Shown one piece after another: positions 17,575 through 26,074 of a stretch of 40,472 nucleotides of DNA (the first letter of the stretch is position 1; every line of letters starts with the position of its first letter). Source of the DNA: Bacteroidales bacterium (GTDB lineage Bacteria > Bacteroidota > Bacteroidia > Bacteroidales > UBA10428); the NCBI GenBank assembly GCA_016934395.1, contig JAFGSZ010000129.1, positions 1 through 40,472 on the forward strand. Direction: 5' to 3'. The translations under genes were made by a program, and so were the position numbers. Below the pieces are notes generated by a model. The model saw nothing but the letters and a program-made list of their open reading frames with translations. It was not told where the DNA came from and did not search any database.

Positions 17575-18696
17575 ATGAGTAACAAAAAAGTAGCATTAAT
17601 TTCCGGAATAACAGGTCAGGATGGAGCATACCTGGCAGAATTTCTTCTTAAAAAAGGATACGTTGTGCATGGAATAAAACGTCGGAGTTCATTATTTAAT
17701 ACCGACAGAATTGACCATTTATACCTGGATCCCCATGTAGAAAACCGGAACTTTGTTTTGCACTACGGTGATCTTACCGACTCAACCAACCTTATTCGAA
17801 TTATACAGGAAGTACAACCTGATGAAATATACAACCTGGCTGCTATGAGCCATGTTGCTGTAAGTTTTGATACTCCCGAATATACAGCAAATGCAGATGG
17901 CCTGGGAACTTTAAGAATTCTTGAAGCTATCCGTATTTTAGGATTAATAAATAAAACCCGGATCTACCAGGCCTCAACAAGCGAGCTTTATGGTCTTGTT
18001 CAGGAAGTTCCGCAAAGTGAAAAAACACCTTTTTATCCAAGAAGTCCTTATGCCGTGGCTAAATTATATGGCTACTGGATTACCGTGAACTATCGTGAAG
18101 CCTACAACATGTTTGCCTGCAACGGCATACTTTTTAACCATGAATCTCCAATACGTGGCGAAACTTTTGTTACCCGTAAAATTACACGTGCCGTAGCCCG
18201 TATAGCTCTGGGCCTACAGGATAAATTTTACCTTGGTAACCTGTCATCAAAAAGGGACTGGGGACATGCTAAAGACTACATTAAAGCTATGTACCTTATC
18301 CTTCAGCAAGATAAGCCTGACGATTATGTTATTGCCACCGGTGTTACTACTGAAATACGGGAATTTGTAAAAAAAGCCTTTTGGGAAGTGGGGATTGAAC
18401 TTGAATTTAAAGGTGATGGTATTAATGAAAAAGCATATATAGCAGCATGCAACAATTCTGATTACAAACTTGAAATCGGGAAAGAAGTAGTTGCGGTGGA
18501 TCCAAGATATTTCAGGCCGACTGAAGTTGACCTTTTAATTGGTGATGCATCCAAAGCAAGAAAAAATCTAAACTGGACTCCTGAATACGATCTCGAGGGT
18601 TTGATAAAAGATATGATCCAATCTGATTTGAAACTGATGAAAAAGGATCAGTACCTGAATAAAGGGGGTTATAAAATTTTAAATTATTTTGAATAA
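17575..18696 (+). CDS. gmd: GDP-mannose 4,6-dehydratase
   Basis: A 373-residue short-chain dehydrogenase of the GMD type. The NADP loop is [12 protein letters not shown] (residues 11-22) and [14 protein letters not shown] is the GMD-specific loop. Catalytic residues are in STSELYG (residues ~134-140) and Tyr159/Lys163 (YAVAK), followed by [19 protein letters not shown] and [11 protein letters not shown]. It converts GDP-mannose to GDP-4-keto-6-deoxymannose, the substrate of the next gene's product. Residue 193 is Ile where HESPRRG is usual; the rest of the motif is intact. It lies 10 bases after the WlbA-like gene and is probably co-transcribed. Confidence 0.96.
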   Translation: MSNKKVALISGITGQDGAYLAEFLLKKGYVVHGIKRRSSLFNTDRIDHLYLDPHVENRNFVLHYGDLTDSTNLIRIIQEVQPDEIYNLAAMSHVAVSFDTPEYTANADGLGTLRILEAIRILGLINKTRIYQASTSELYGLVQEVPQSEKTPFYPRSPYAVAKLYGYWITVNYREAYNMFACNGILFNHESPIRGETFVTRKITRAVARIALGLQDKFYLGNLSSKRDWGHAKDYIKAMYLILQQDKPDDYVIATGVTTEIREFVKKAFWEVGIELEFKGDGINEKAYIAACNNSDYKLEIGKEVVAVDPRYFRPTEVDLLIGDASKARKNLNWTPEYDLEGLIKDMIQSDLKLMKKDQYLNKGGYKILNYFE

Positions 18697-18783
18697 TCTA
18701 TTTAAAATAATCCAATTTTATAGCTGAGTTAAAGTTTTGCATTATTAAATGTATTTTACCAAGGATTTTAATGATTATTTATA

Positions 18784-19902
18784 ATGAAAAAAGATAGTAA
18801 AATTTATATTGCAGGTCATACAGGTCTTGTTGGAAGCGCAATAACAAGAAATCTTGAAAAAAAAGGCTATACAAATATCATTGGAAGGACCATTGATGAA
18901 TTAAATCTTTTGGATCAGAAGGCTGTTCATGATTTTTTTCAGGAAGAAAAACCGGAGTATATTATATTAGCTGCAGCCAAGGTAGGCGGTATTGTAGCTA
19001 ACAATACTTACAGGGGGCAATTTATTTATGAAAACCTGCAGATTCAAAATAATATAGTTCATAATGCATATCTTTTTCATGTAAAAAAACTCTTATTCCT
19101 CGGGAGTTCATGTATATATCCAAAACAGGCTGCACAGCCCATGAAGGAGAAATATCTGCTGACCGATGTATTGGAATACACTAATGAACCCTATGCAATC
19201 GCTAAAATTGCCGGTATTAAAATGTGCGAAAGTTATAATATCCAGTATGGAACGAATTTTATTTCAGTAATGCCCACGAACCTTTATGGGCCAAATGATA
19301 ACTATGATCTTGAAAAATCACATGTACTGCCTGCTTTAATCAGAAAAATGCATTTAGGGAAATGCCTTATTGAAAACGACTGGAAGGCTATAAAAAAAGA
19401 CCTTGACAACTACCCGATTGAAGGGGTAAATGGCAAATCGACTGAAATTGAAATTGGAGAAAAACTTGAAAAACATGGTATATTCAGACACAGTTCTTCA
19501 GAAACCCCGGTAACTGTTAAATTATGGGGAACAGGGGCCCCACGAAGAGAATTCCTGCATTCTGATGATATGGCCGATGCCTGTGTATTTCTGATGGAAA
19601 ATATCGATTTTCATGATGTTGTAAAAATAAGACAGGAAGATGTTACTTCACGCGATTCAAAATTTGAAATCAGAAATACCCATATTAATGTAGGAACCGG
19701 TGTTGATATTTCAATAAAAGAATTGGCTGTAATGGTTAAAAAAATTGTTGGTTTTGACGGTATGATTGAATGGGATACAGCCAAACCCGATGGTACATTC
19801 CAAAAACTTTTAAACGTGAAAAAGTTGCATAAACTTGGCTGGCACCATAATATCGAACTTGAGGAGGGTATTCAAAAAATCTATACCAATTATATCCAAT
19901 AA
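18784..19902 (+). CDS. fcl: GDP-L-fucose synthase
   Basis: A 372-residue epimerase/reductase. NADP loop GHTGLVG (residues 11-17), [16 protein letters not shown] (~107-114) and YAIAK (Tyr137/Lys141) identify GDP-4-keto-6-deoxymannose 3,5-epimerase-4-reductase, which finishes GDP-L-fucose synthesis after Gmd. About 50 residues (192-242, charged, including [10 protein letters not shown] and [10 protein letters not shown]) are inserted relative to the ~320-residue enterobacterial enzyme. Long forms of this kind are familiar in Bacteroidota, so the insert is not evidence of damage. It is 87 bases after gmd and needs no additional enzyme to yield GDP-fucose. Confidence 0.95.
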   Translation: MKKDSKIYIAGHTGLVGSAITRNLEKKGYTNIIGRTIDELNLLDQKAVHDFFQEEKPEYIILAAAKVGGIVANNTYRGQFIYENLQIQNNIVHNAYLFHVKKLLFLGSSCIYPKQAAQPMKEKYLLTDVLEYTNEPYAIAKIAGIKMCESYNIQYGTNFISVMPTNLYGPNDNYDLEKSHVLPALIRKMHLGKCLIENDWKAIKKDLDNYPIEGVNGKSTEIEIGEKLEKHGIFRHSSSETPVTVKLWGTGAPRREFLHSDDMADACVFLMENIDFHDVVKIRQEDVTSRDSKFEIRNTHINVGTGVDISIKELAVMVKKIVGFDGMIEWDTAKPDGTFQKLLNVKKLHKLGWHHNIELEEGIQKIYTNYIQ

Positions 19903-19955
19903 TTAATTTCTTTACAAAACCTTTATCTTCAACAATTTATTAATAATAATTTCTA

Positions 19956-19963
19956 TATCTTTG
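19956..19963 (+). promoter_or_regulatory. -7 box (TATCTTTG) before the Wza-like gene
   Basis: TATCTTTG matches TAnnTTTG and ends 25 bases before the TTG start codon. It suggests the export gene can be transcribed separately from gmd-fcl. No TTG is present at the -33 position. Confidence 0.4.
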
Positions 19964-19988
19964 GAATTACCAATAAAAAAATCCTAAT

Positions 19989-20768
19989 TTGAAATTATTA
20001 AAGCAATATTTTTTCGTCGGAATTTTACTTTCAGTGCTGATATTTTCTGCATGCACAAGCCAGAATAAACTTGTTATTTTGCAGGATAAGGATTCCGGTT
20101 CTATTGAAAATAATTTTCCGAGAACCCAACCCGAATACAGAATTCAGCCTAAAGATATTCTCTATATTAAAGTTCTTACCCTGAATCAGGAGATCAGTGA
20201 TCTTATAAACACTACCCCTTCCAACACCAGCAATACATTTACCAACGAAGTAAGTTTATTCATTTTTGGTTATAATGTAAACGATTCTGGATTTGTTGAA
20301 ATCCCTATTCTGGGAGAAGTTTATGTAGCCGGCAAAACACTTGATGAAACAAAAAATGCCATTAAAGAAAGGGCTGGCAATTATCTTAAAGATGCCTCCG
20401 TTATTGTAAAATTATTATCTTTCAAATATTCCATATTTGGGGAAGTAATCCGCCCGGGAATTTATCATAATTACAATAATCAGCTTACAGTTCTTGAAGC
20501 GATTAGTACCGCAGGAAACCTTACAGATTTTGCCAATAGAAACAATATTTTGGTGATTCGCCCAACACAGAGCGGAACAACTACTTTCCGTTTAGACATT
20601 ACAGATAAAAAAATATTATCATCCGATGGATTTTTCCTTCTGCCAAATGATATTGTATATGTTGAACCCATTCGCGGAAAATCATTCAGAACAAATATTC
20701 CTGTAATTTCATTATTGCTTGCCTCTGTTTCATCTGCTGTGCTTATTCTCAACTATTTTAGTAAATAG
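19989..20768 (+). CDS. Wza-like polysaccharide export lipoprotein
   Basis: A 259-residue outer-membrane lipoprotein with a lipobox (LIFSAC, Cys at about residue 22). The Poly_export domain (YRIQPKDILYIKV, residues ~50-150) is followed by a SLBB-like segment (FSIFGEVIRPGIYHN... TVLEAISTAGNLTDFANR) and a hydrophobic C-terminal helix (VISLLLASVSSAVLILNYF). Wza-type proteins form the outer-membrane exit channel for capsule or exopolysaccharide. The start is TTG; no ATG is available nearby and the lipobox spacing fits. The usual next gene, a Wzc-like chain-length/tyrosine-kinase protein, is absent here, so the rest of the export machine must be elsewhere. Confidence 0.9.
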   Translation: MKLLKQYFFVGILLSVLIFSACTSQNKLVILQDKDSGSIENNFPRTQPEYRIQPKDILYIKVLTLNQEISDLINTTPSNTSNTFTNEVSLFIFGYNVNDSGFVEIPILGEVYVAGKTLDETKNAIKERAGNYLKDASVIVKLLSFKYSIFGEVIRPGIYHNYNNQLTVLEAISTAGNLTDFANRNNILVIRPTQSGTTTFRLDITDKKILSSDGFFLLPNDIVYVEPIRGKSFRTNIPVISLLLASVSSAVLILNYFSK

Positions 20769-20796
20769 TTACAAATTCCCCGGCTGGTTCTGGTGG

Positions 20797-20846
20797 AGGT
20801 AATCCTTACCTAATTTTAAGGATCTGCAACAATAATTGTTAAGGAT
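20797..20846 (+). promoter_or_regulatory. Nested, mutually exclusive hairpins in the spacer
   Basis: AGGTAA (20797-20802), TCC loop, TTACCT (20806-20811) forms one hairpin. ATCCTTA (20802-20808), which overlaps it, can instead pair with TAAGGAT at 20817-20823 or with a second TAAGGAT at 20840-20846. A third hairpin, AACAAT-A-ATTGTT, occupies 20828-20840. The first may be a weak terminator after the Wza-like gene; the alternatives suggest a leader upstream of the next gene. Function is unproven. Confidence 0.35.
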
Positions 20847-20883
20847 TTTTGTTTAACTTAAAAGAAACCTAATAGTAAAAACG

Positions 20884-21570
20884 ATGAAAAAACTCCGGAT
20901 TATTAGTTTGTTTATTATATTCTTATCTGCCTCTGCTTTTGCGCAAAAAACAAAAGAAATTAAGTTAAATCCGTTCCATTCCATTTCGGTTACCGATAAT
21001 GTAATGGTTCAATTAATAAAGGGAACAGAAGAATCGATAAAATTAAGCTTTGAAAGTATCGAAGCCGATAAAATTTCAACTACTGTAATAAATGGTATTC
21101 TTTCAATAAAATTACAATCCCCTGTTTTAAAAGATGTTAAAGTAAGGGCAACCTTAACGTATAAAAATATTAAAAACCTAGCCGTTTCATCGTTAGCAGA
21201 AGTATCTGCAGATAAATTATTCCAGGCCGATTCATTATTTCTTAACCTGAAAAGCGGAGGAAAAATCTATATCAGCCTGGATGTAAAATACCTTACTGCC
21301 AGTATTACTGAAAATGCACTGGTATCTGCCGATGGCTATGCCGATGTACAGAACATTTCTGTTACAACATCCGGTACTTTCTCAGGTTATGAGCTCGAAG
21401 GTGAAAAAGTGATGGTAAAAGCCACCACCGGAGGCAAAGCAAAAATAAATGTTGAAAAAGAACTGCAGGCTTCAGTTACTACCAAAGGATATGTAAGTTA
21501 TAAAGGAAATCCATCGAAAAAAAATCTGGATGCTAAATTAGGTGGTTTAATTGAGGCTTACAAAGAGTAA
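20884..21570 (+). CDS. DUF2807 (GIN-domain) exported protein
   Basis: A 228-residue protein with a signal peptide (MKKLRIISLFIIFLSASAFAQ) and a right-handed beta-helix-like body of short repeating strands: FHSISVTDNVMVQLIKG, IKNLAVSSLAEVSADKL, LFLNLKSGGKIYISLDVKYLTASITENALVSADGYA, and VEKELQASVTTKGYVSYKGNP. These match DUF2807, described as a putative auto-transporter adhesin head domain and very common in Bacteroidota. The function is unknown; a periplasmic or surface location follows from the signal peptide. It ends 30 bases before the convergent ispD stop. Confidence 0.85.
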   Translation: MKKLRIISLFIIFLSASAFAQKTKEIKLNPFHSISVTDNVMVQLIKGTEESIKLSFESIEADKISTTVINGILSIKLQSPVLKDVKVRATLTYKNIKNLAVSSLAEVSADKLFQADSLFLNLKSGGKIYISLDVKYLTASITENALVSADGYADVQNISVTTSGTFSGYELEGEKVMVKATTGGKAKINVEKELQASVTTKGYVSYKGNPSKKNLDAKLGGLIEAYKE

Positions 21571-21600
21571 GGATTCGGCTTGTTATCTTTATGGATATCT

Positions 21601-22263
21601 TTATTTCATCAAAGCTTCGGCAATAAGCAGGTCGGTGGAATTGGTAATTTTAATATTTTCAATATTCCCTTCCACCAGATTAATTTTAATTCCCGATTTC
21701 TCCACAACACTGGCATCATCTGTAAATTTGGGACTATATTCCTGCATATATGCATATTGAAGAATTTTTGCAGAAAAAACCTGGGGCGTTTGAACTAACC
21801 TGAATGTTTCCCGGTTAACCGGTGCATTTCCTTTGGGGGATATTTTTCTTACAGATTCTGAAACAGGAATTACCGGTATTGCATTTCCTGTTTTTAAGGC
21901 GCACTCAAAACATCTTTCAATGGTAGGTATACTTACCAGCGGCCTTACTCCATCATGAATTGCCACGATACAATTTTCTTCCAGATTTTGTATCCCGTTT
22001 TTAACGGAAAAAAACCGGGCTTCTCCCCCAACAATAATTTGATGCCCGATATTAAACTGAAATTTTTTACATAATTCCTTCCAATAATCAAGGTGATTTT
22101 CAGGAAGCACAACCCGGATTTTTATTTCAGCATCATACCTGTAAAATGTATTTATGGTATGCATAAGCACCGGCAGCCCGTGTAATTCTAAAAATTGTTT
22201 TGCTATGGAACTTCCCATTCTTTCTCCCTTACCACCGGCTACAATCACAACAACCTTCTTCAT
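21601..22263 (-). CDS. ispD: 2-C-methyl-D-erythritol 4-phosphate cytidylyltransferase
   Basis: A 220-residue nucleotidyltransferase. The CTP-binding N-terminus VVIVAGGKGERMGSSIAKQFLEL, the HDGVRPLVS segment (~residues 104-112) and the C-terminal TDDASVVEKSGIKINLVEGNIENIKITNSTDL are diagnostic. It couples CTP to methylerythritol phosphate in the non-mevalonate isoprenoid pathway, which also supplies the undecaprenyl carrier used by polysaccharide synthesis. It is divergent from the DUF2461 gene (75-base gap) and convergent with the DUF2807 gene. No other pathway gene is near. Confidence 0.96.
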   Translation of the reverse strand: MKKVVVIVAGGKGERMGSSIAKQFLELHGLPVLMHTINTFYRYDAEIKIRVVLPENHLDYWKELCKKFQFNIGHQIIVGGEARFFSVKNGIQNLEENCIVAIHDGVRPLVSIPTIERCFECALKTGNAIPVIPVSESVRKISPKGNAPVNRETFRLVQTPQVFSAKILQYAYMQEYSPKFTDDASVVEKSGIKINLVEGNIENIKITNSTDLLIAEALMK

Positions 22264-22338
22264 TATATTTCAGAATATTGAATTTTATTGTGTTAAATTT
22301 ACAAAATCGTTATCGTAGAACAATTATACATATATAAA

Positions 22339-23007
22339 ATGATCACACCTATAATTTTCGAATTTTTAAGCCATCTAAAAGAAAATAATAACAGGGAATG
22401 GTTTCACGCAAATAAAGAAATGTATAATAAGGCCCGTGGGGATTTTGAAATTTTTGTTAATCTTGCCATTAACGAAATCTCAAAATTTGATCCAAGTATC
22501 GTTTCTACTGATGCAAAGGATTGTATTTTCCGAATTTTCAGGGATGTGCGGTTTTCAAAAAATAAAATGCCTTATAAACCCAATTTTGGAGCATACATAA
22601 TAAAAGGAGGCCGAAAATCGAATATGGCAGGATATTATGTCCATGTTGAACCCGGAGCTTCTTTTCTGGCAGGTGGAATTTACATGCCGCCATCAGATAT
22701 ATTAAAAGTTGTTCGGAATGAGATTTACGAAAATCCGGATGAATTTAAAAATATTATTAATAATGCTGCATTTAAGCAATATTTTCAGGAACTGTTTAAT
22801 GAAAAATTAACCAATCCCCCGCGTGGTTTTCCAAAGGAATTTGAAGATATCGAACTCCTTAAATACAAACATTATATTGTGGATTATCCTGTAAAAGATA
22901 CTGATCTTTTGAACAGGAATTTTATTGAAGGTTTAATGACAGATGTTTTCAAACAATTAACACTTTTTAATTCGTTTCTGAACCGTGCTATTAATGAGAA
23001 TTTATAA
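22339..23007 (+). CDS. DUF2461 family protein
   Basis: A 222-residue protein covered by the DUF2461/TIGR02453 pattern: FLSHLKENNNREWFHANKEMY near the N-terminus, FRIFRDVRFSKNKMPYKPNFGAYI (~residues 75-98), GYYVHVEPGASFLAGGIYMPP (~107-127) and a C-terminal LKYKHYIVDYPVKD. No signal peptide or membrane segment, so cytoplasmic. The function of the family is unknown to me. The gene ends 12 bases before the convergent receiver-domain gene. Confidence 0.88.
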   Translation: MITPIIFEFLSHLKENNNREWFHANKEMYNKARGDFEIFVNLAINEISKFDPSIVSTDAKDCIFRIFRDVRFSKNKMPYKPNFGAYIIKGGRKSNMAGYYVHVEPGASFLAGGIYMPPSDILKVVRNEIYENPDEFKNIINNAAFKQYFQELFNEKLTNPPRGFPKEFEDIELLKYKHYIVDYPVKDTDLLNRNFIEGLMTDVFKQLTLFNSFLNRAINENL

Positions 23008-23019
23008 ATTATAGAGAGG

Positions 23020-23436
23020 CTACTGTAAATACTTATAGGTTAGTTCGAGAAAATGCTGCATGTCGATTGGTTTACTGATATAGTCATCACATCCTGATTC
23101 CATACAACGTTTAATTTCTTCCTGAAGAGCATATGCGGTTTGAGCCACAATCGGTATTTCATTATTTATTAATTTTATCTGGCGAGTGGTTTCGTATCCG
23201 TCCATTATGGGCATTTTCATATCCATAAAGATCAAATCAATTTTTTTCCCCGATAAAACAATATCAATTGCCTCCTGACCCAATCTTGCCCAGATAATTT
23301 CAGCATTTGTATCTTCAAGGTTAGCTTTAATCAACAACCAGTTTAATTCTTCATCATCAACTACCAGAATTGTTTTATTGTTTAAATCTGCGGTAATATC
23401 CGGAACTGTTGCCTTAGATTTGTTTTCAATATTCAT
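23020..23436 (-). CDS. Stand-alone response-regulator receiver protein
   Basis: A 138-residue protein that is one CheY-like receiver domain after a ~20-residue N-terminal tail. The acidic pocket is D27-D28-E29, the phospho-acceptor is Asp72 (FMDMKMPIMDG), the switch residue is Thr100 and the conserved Lys is Lys122 (SKPID). The MDMKMPIMDGYETTRQIK signature is typical of receivers phosphorylated by hybrid histidine kinases. There is no output domain, so it probably acts by protein contact or in a phosphorelay. No kinase is adjacent; the kinase at 29634 is PhoR-like and distant. Confidence 0.9.
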   Translation of the reverse strand: MNIENKSKATVPDITADLNNKTILVVDDEELNWLLIKANLEDTNAEIIWARLGQEAIDIVLSGKKIDLIFMDMKMPIMDGYETTRQIKLINNEIPIVAQTAYALQEEIKRCMESGCDDYISKPIDMQHFLELTYKYLQ

Positions 23437-23580
23437 TTGTAGTATTTGAATCCATTAGCAGGAAAGGACATAAAATTTTAAGTTGTCGTTTCAATAAAGT
23501 TAATCATTAAAGTATACAATTAAGCTTTTTCCATATTAAAATAAAGTAACAATTAAAAAGAATCAACCCAACCCAGACTA

Positions 23581-23771
23581 TCAGGCCAAATTACCGATTA
23601 ATTGAACTGCCTCAGAGCAGAGCTGACGAGGAATCACATGGAAATTTTATTCTCAAGCGTACCCGCTAACTCCTGGCGCTTGCGTAAGGTGCGGAGAACC
23701 AATGCCGAATCATTGGAAAGGCTCGGCGAAGCAAATAAAACCTATTAGATCCCGATCGCTTTGCATCGGGA
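23581..23771. repeat. Structured GC-richer island in the RR-ROK spacer
   Basis: The 351-base gap between the receiver gene and the ROK gene holds no supported gene. Its middle is visibly richer in G+C than the surrounding spacers and carries several inverted repeats: CCTC/GAGG (23610-13 / 23628-31), CAAGCG/CGCTTG (23654-59 / 23677-82), CCAATG/CATTGG (23699-23704 / 23711-23716), GCCGA/TCGGC (23704-08 / 23723-27) and TCCCGAT/ATCGGGA (23750-56 / 23765-71). The last may end transcripts of the ROK gene on the minus strand. It may be an intergenic repeat, a mobile-element remnant or a structured RNA; I cannot tell which. Confidence 0.4.
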
Positions 23772-23787
23772 ACCCTGATTTAAAATA

Positions 23788-24759
23788 TTAAACTCCTAAT
23801 TCTTTCCATGCCAGTGCACTGGCACCGAGAATGGCTGCATTGGTTTCCTGAAGTGCAGATAAATAAATATTTACTTTATTGCTAAAAATAGGCAGTAAAT
23901 TTTCTTCCATGTATTTTTTGGTGGGAAGAAGGATCAGGTCTTTTGCCTGTGCCAAGCCACCAAACAGAAATATCGCTTCGGGACTCGTATGAGCAACGGT
24001 ATCTGCAAGTTTAGCCCCCAGAATACGTCCGGTAAATTCAAATGCCGCAAGTGCAATTTCATCTCCCTTAAGGGCGGCTTCGGAAATCATTTTAGAGGTG
24101 AGGTCGTTAAAGCTGATATTTCGCAATTCGCTATCCACTATTCTTTCACCCATAAGCCTGAATACCGTACGCTTAATTCCCGTTGCCGAAACATACGTTT
24201 CCAGACATCCTTTTCTCCCACATCCGCATTCCCGGCCTCTAAGCTTAACATTTACATGTCCTAATTCACCTGCAAATCCGTCATGACCATATACCAGTTC
24301 ACCATTAACCACAATTCCGCTGCCCAATCCAGTGCCCAGTGTGATAACAATAAAGTCCTTCATATTCTTGGCACCACCATAAATCATTTCACCATAAGCT
24401 GCCGCATTCGCATCATTTGTTAATACCACAGGTATGTCTTTATAATAGTTTTTTAAGGTATCTGTAACATGTATAACACCTTTCCAGTTTAAATTAGGAG
24501 CAAATTCTATGGTTCCCCTGTAATAATTTCCGTTTGGAGCTCCTATGCCTATTCCTTTTAAGGTCACTTTTTCTTTCAGGTGAAGAAAAGATTCCTCGAT
24601 TTCTGAATGAAGATTTTCCCAATAGGCATCAAATCCAAGATATTTACTGGTACTTGTAAAACTTTCCTGCAGACAGTTCCCGTCGCGATCAACAATTCCA
24701 AATTTTGTATATGTACCACCAATATCAATTCCCAGTACTACTTCTCTCATATTCTCCAA
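23788..24759 (-). CDS. ROK family sugar kinase (glucokinase-like)
   Basis: A 323-residue ROK protein. The ATP phosphate loop is DIGGTYTKFG (residues ~12-21), the sugar-binding catalytic segment is LTNDANAAAYGE, the second phosphate loop is TLGTGLGSGIVV, and the zinc site is GHVNVKLRGRECGCGRKGCLE with the CxCGxxGC pattern. There is no DNA-binding domain, so it is a kinase and not a NagC/XylR-type repressor. Glucose is the likely substrate, but other hexoses or N-acetylhexosamines are possible. A second in-frame ATG three codons in (MREVV) could be the start instead. It is transcribed alone, 112 bases after lspA. Confidence 0.88.
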   Translation of the reverse strand: MENMREVVLGIDIGGTYTKFGIVDRDGNCLQESFTSTSKYLGFDAYWENLHSEIEESFLHLKEKVTLKGIGIGAPNGNYYRGTIEFAPNLNWKGVIHVTDTLKNYYKDIPVVLTNDANAAAYGEMIYGGAKNMKDFIVITLGTGLGSGIVVNGELVYGHDGFAGELGHVNVKLRGRECGCGRKGCLETYVSATGIKRTVFRLMGERIVDSELRNISFNDLTSKMISEAALKGDEIALAAFEFTGRILGAKLADTVAHTSPEAIFLFGGLAQAKDLILLPTKKYMEENLLPIFSNKVNIYLSALQETNAAILGASALAWKELGV

Positions 24760-24871
24760 ATTATGCCATTAATATTAATTTATAATGTTTTGCATCTGCT
24801 TAACATCAATTATAACCTTCAATAAACCAAAATTCTATAAAAATTCAAAATCAACCGGGATTAAATTCTCA

Positions 24872-25498
24872 CTAACTATTTTGTTCATTAAACGATTCTT
24901 TAAAAAACCTTTTTTGAAAAATCAAAATTGTTATTACTCCAACCGTAATCGAAGAATCGGCAATATTAAAAATAGGGCGGAAAAAAACAAAAGATTGTCC
25001 GCCAACAAAAGGGAACCATTGTGGGTAATTGTTTTTTAATATCGGAAAATAAAACATATCCACTACCTGTCCGTGCAGAAATGATGCATAACCGCCTCCT
25101 TCGGGTAAAAATTTAGCAACTTCAGTATAGGTACTTTCGCCAAAAAGAAGTCCGTAAAATGCGCTGTCGATTATGTTCCCAATAGCACCAGCCAATATCA
25201 TTGATAAGCAGATAACCAACCCCAGTGATGCTTTCTTTTTAATTAACTGGTGCAAATACCATCCGATAGCAATAAAGGCAAGAATTCTGAAAATACTGAG
25301 CGCAAGTTTTCCAAATTTGCCAGGAATATCAATACCAAACGCCATCCCCGGATTTTCAATAAAACGGAGCATAAACCAATCGCCAAATACCGGTTTTACG
25401 CCCCCCAGGGGCATTGTGGTTTTTATCCAAATTTTTAATACCTGGTCTATAATAAGGATGGTTATAATTATAAGGATTGATTTTTTTGCTAATGTCAT
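24872..25498 (-). CDS. lspA: Lipoprotein signal peptidase
   Basis: A 208-residue, four-helix membrane protease. Conserved blocks are DQVLKIW (residue ~18), FIENPGMAFG (~46-55), AGAIGNIIDSAFYG (~103-116), VVDMFYFPI with catalytic Asp147, and FNIADSSITVG with catalytic Asp181. Residues ~117-145 form a loop longer than in the enterobacterial enzyme, usual for Bacteroidota. It cleaves prolipoproteins before the lipid-modified Cys and so matures the lipoproteins encoded here (DUF4296, Wza-like, DUF4493). It follows ileS and the DksA-like gene on the same strand; the terminator at 25578-25605 lies between it and the DksA-like gene, so it may have partly separate expression. Confidence 0.95.
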   Translation of the reverse strand: MTLAKKSILIIITILIIDQVLKIWIKTTMPLGGVKPVFGDWFMLRFIENPGMAFGIDIPGKFGKLALSIFRILAFIAIGWYLHQLIKKKASLGLVICLSMILAGAIGNIIDSAFYGLLFGESTYTEVAKFLPEGGGYASFLHGQVVDMFYFPILKNNYPQWFPFVGGQSFVFFRPIFNIADSSITVGVITILIFQKRFFKESFNEQNS

Positions 25499-25570
25499 GT
25501 TACACGATTTGAAAGGCTACAAATTAATACACAAACCTAATGAGCCACAAAGCTAAAAAAAACTTTATTT

Positions 25571-25605
25571 TAAAAAAAAATGATTGGAGTAAATTCCAAT
25601 CATTT
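25571..25605 (-). terminator. Intrinsic terminator after the DksA-like gene
   Basis: A perfect 11-bp stem, AAATGATTGGA (25578-25588) and TCCAATCATTT (25595-25605), with a 6-base loop. On the minus strand it is followed by nine T (complement of 25572-25580). It lies 31 bases after the stop of the DksA-like gene. Confidence 0.85.
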
Positions 25606-25636
25606 AAATCGTTATATATCTAACTTATCTTTTATT

Positions 25637-26014
25637 TTACCGTTGCTTTTGTTTTGCATCAATAGATAATGTGGCATGCGGCACCGCTCTTAGTCTTTCC
25701 TTGGAAATTAATATTCCTGTTTCACGGCAAATGCCGTAGGTTTTATTTTCTATTCGTACCAGGGCAGCCTGAAGGTGCTGAATAAATTTCAATTGCCGCT
25801 GGGCAAGTTTTCCTGATTCTTCTTTTGACAATGTGGAAGCTCCTTCTTCCAATACTTTAAAGGTTGGAGAAGTATCCTGGGTGTCATTACTTTCACTCTG
25901 TGTAATGGCGCTTTTCAGGAGTTCATAATCTTTTTTAGCTTTATCGAGCTTATCTAAGATAATTTGTTTAAACTCCTCCAGTTCTTCGTCTGAATATCTT
26001 GTCTTTTCTGCCAT
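25637..26014 (-). CDS. TraR/DksA-family protein, Cys-poor
   Basis: A 125-residue protein: a helical N-terminal half (YSDEELEEFKQIILDKLDKAKKDYELL) forming the DksA-like coiled coil, then YGICRETGILISKERLRAVPHATLSI, which matches the DksA zinc-finger region. Only one Cys remains, where the classical protein has four, so zinc is probably not bound; this Cys-poor form is usual in Bacteroidota. DksA proteins reach into the secondary channel of RNA polymerase and modulate initiation. The gene lies 60 bases downstream of ileS with a strong terminator behind it, so it is probably read from the ileS promoter. Confidence 0.88.
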   Translation of the reverse strand: MAEKTRYSDEELEEFKQIILDKLDKAKKDYELLKSAITQSESNDTQDTSPTFKVLEEGASTLSKEESGKLAQRQLKFIQHLQAALVRIENKTYGICRETGILISKERLRAVPHATLSIDAKQKQR

Positions 26015-26074
26015 GATACTAAATTTAAAGAAAGTTAAAAATAAGAAAAAAATTAATAATCCAACCCGGCAAAC

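Noticed and set aside
23590-23740. A tRNA or other known RNA gene in the structured island
   Set aside because: No acceptor/T-arm signature or cloverleaf can be drawn; kept only as an unexplained structured region.
24785-25556. Plus-strand frames opposite lspA
   Set aside because: Basic, low-complexity translations antisense to the firmly identified signal peptidase.
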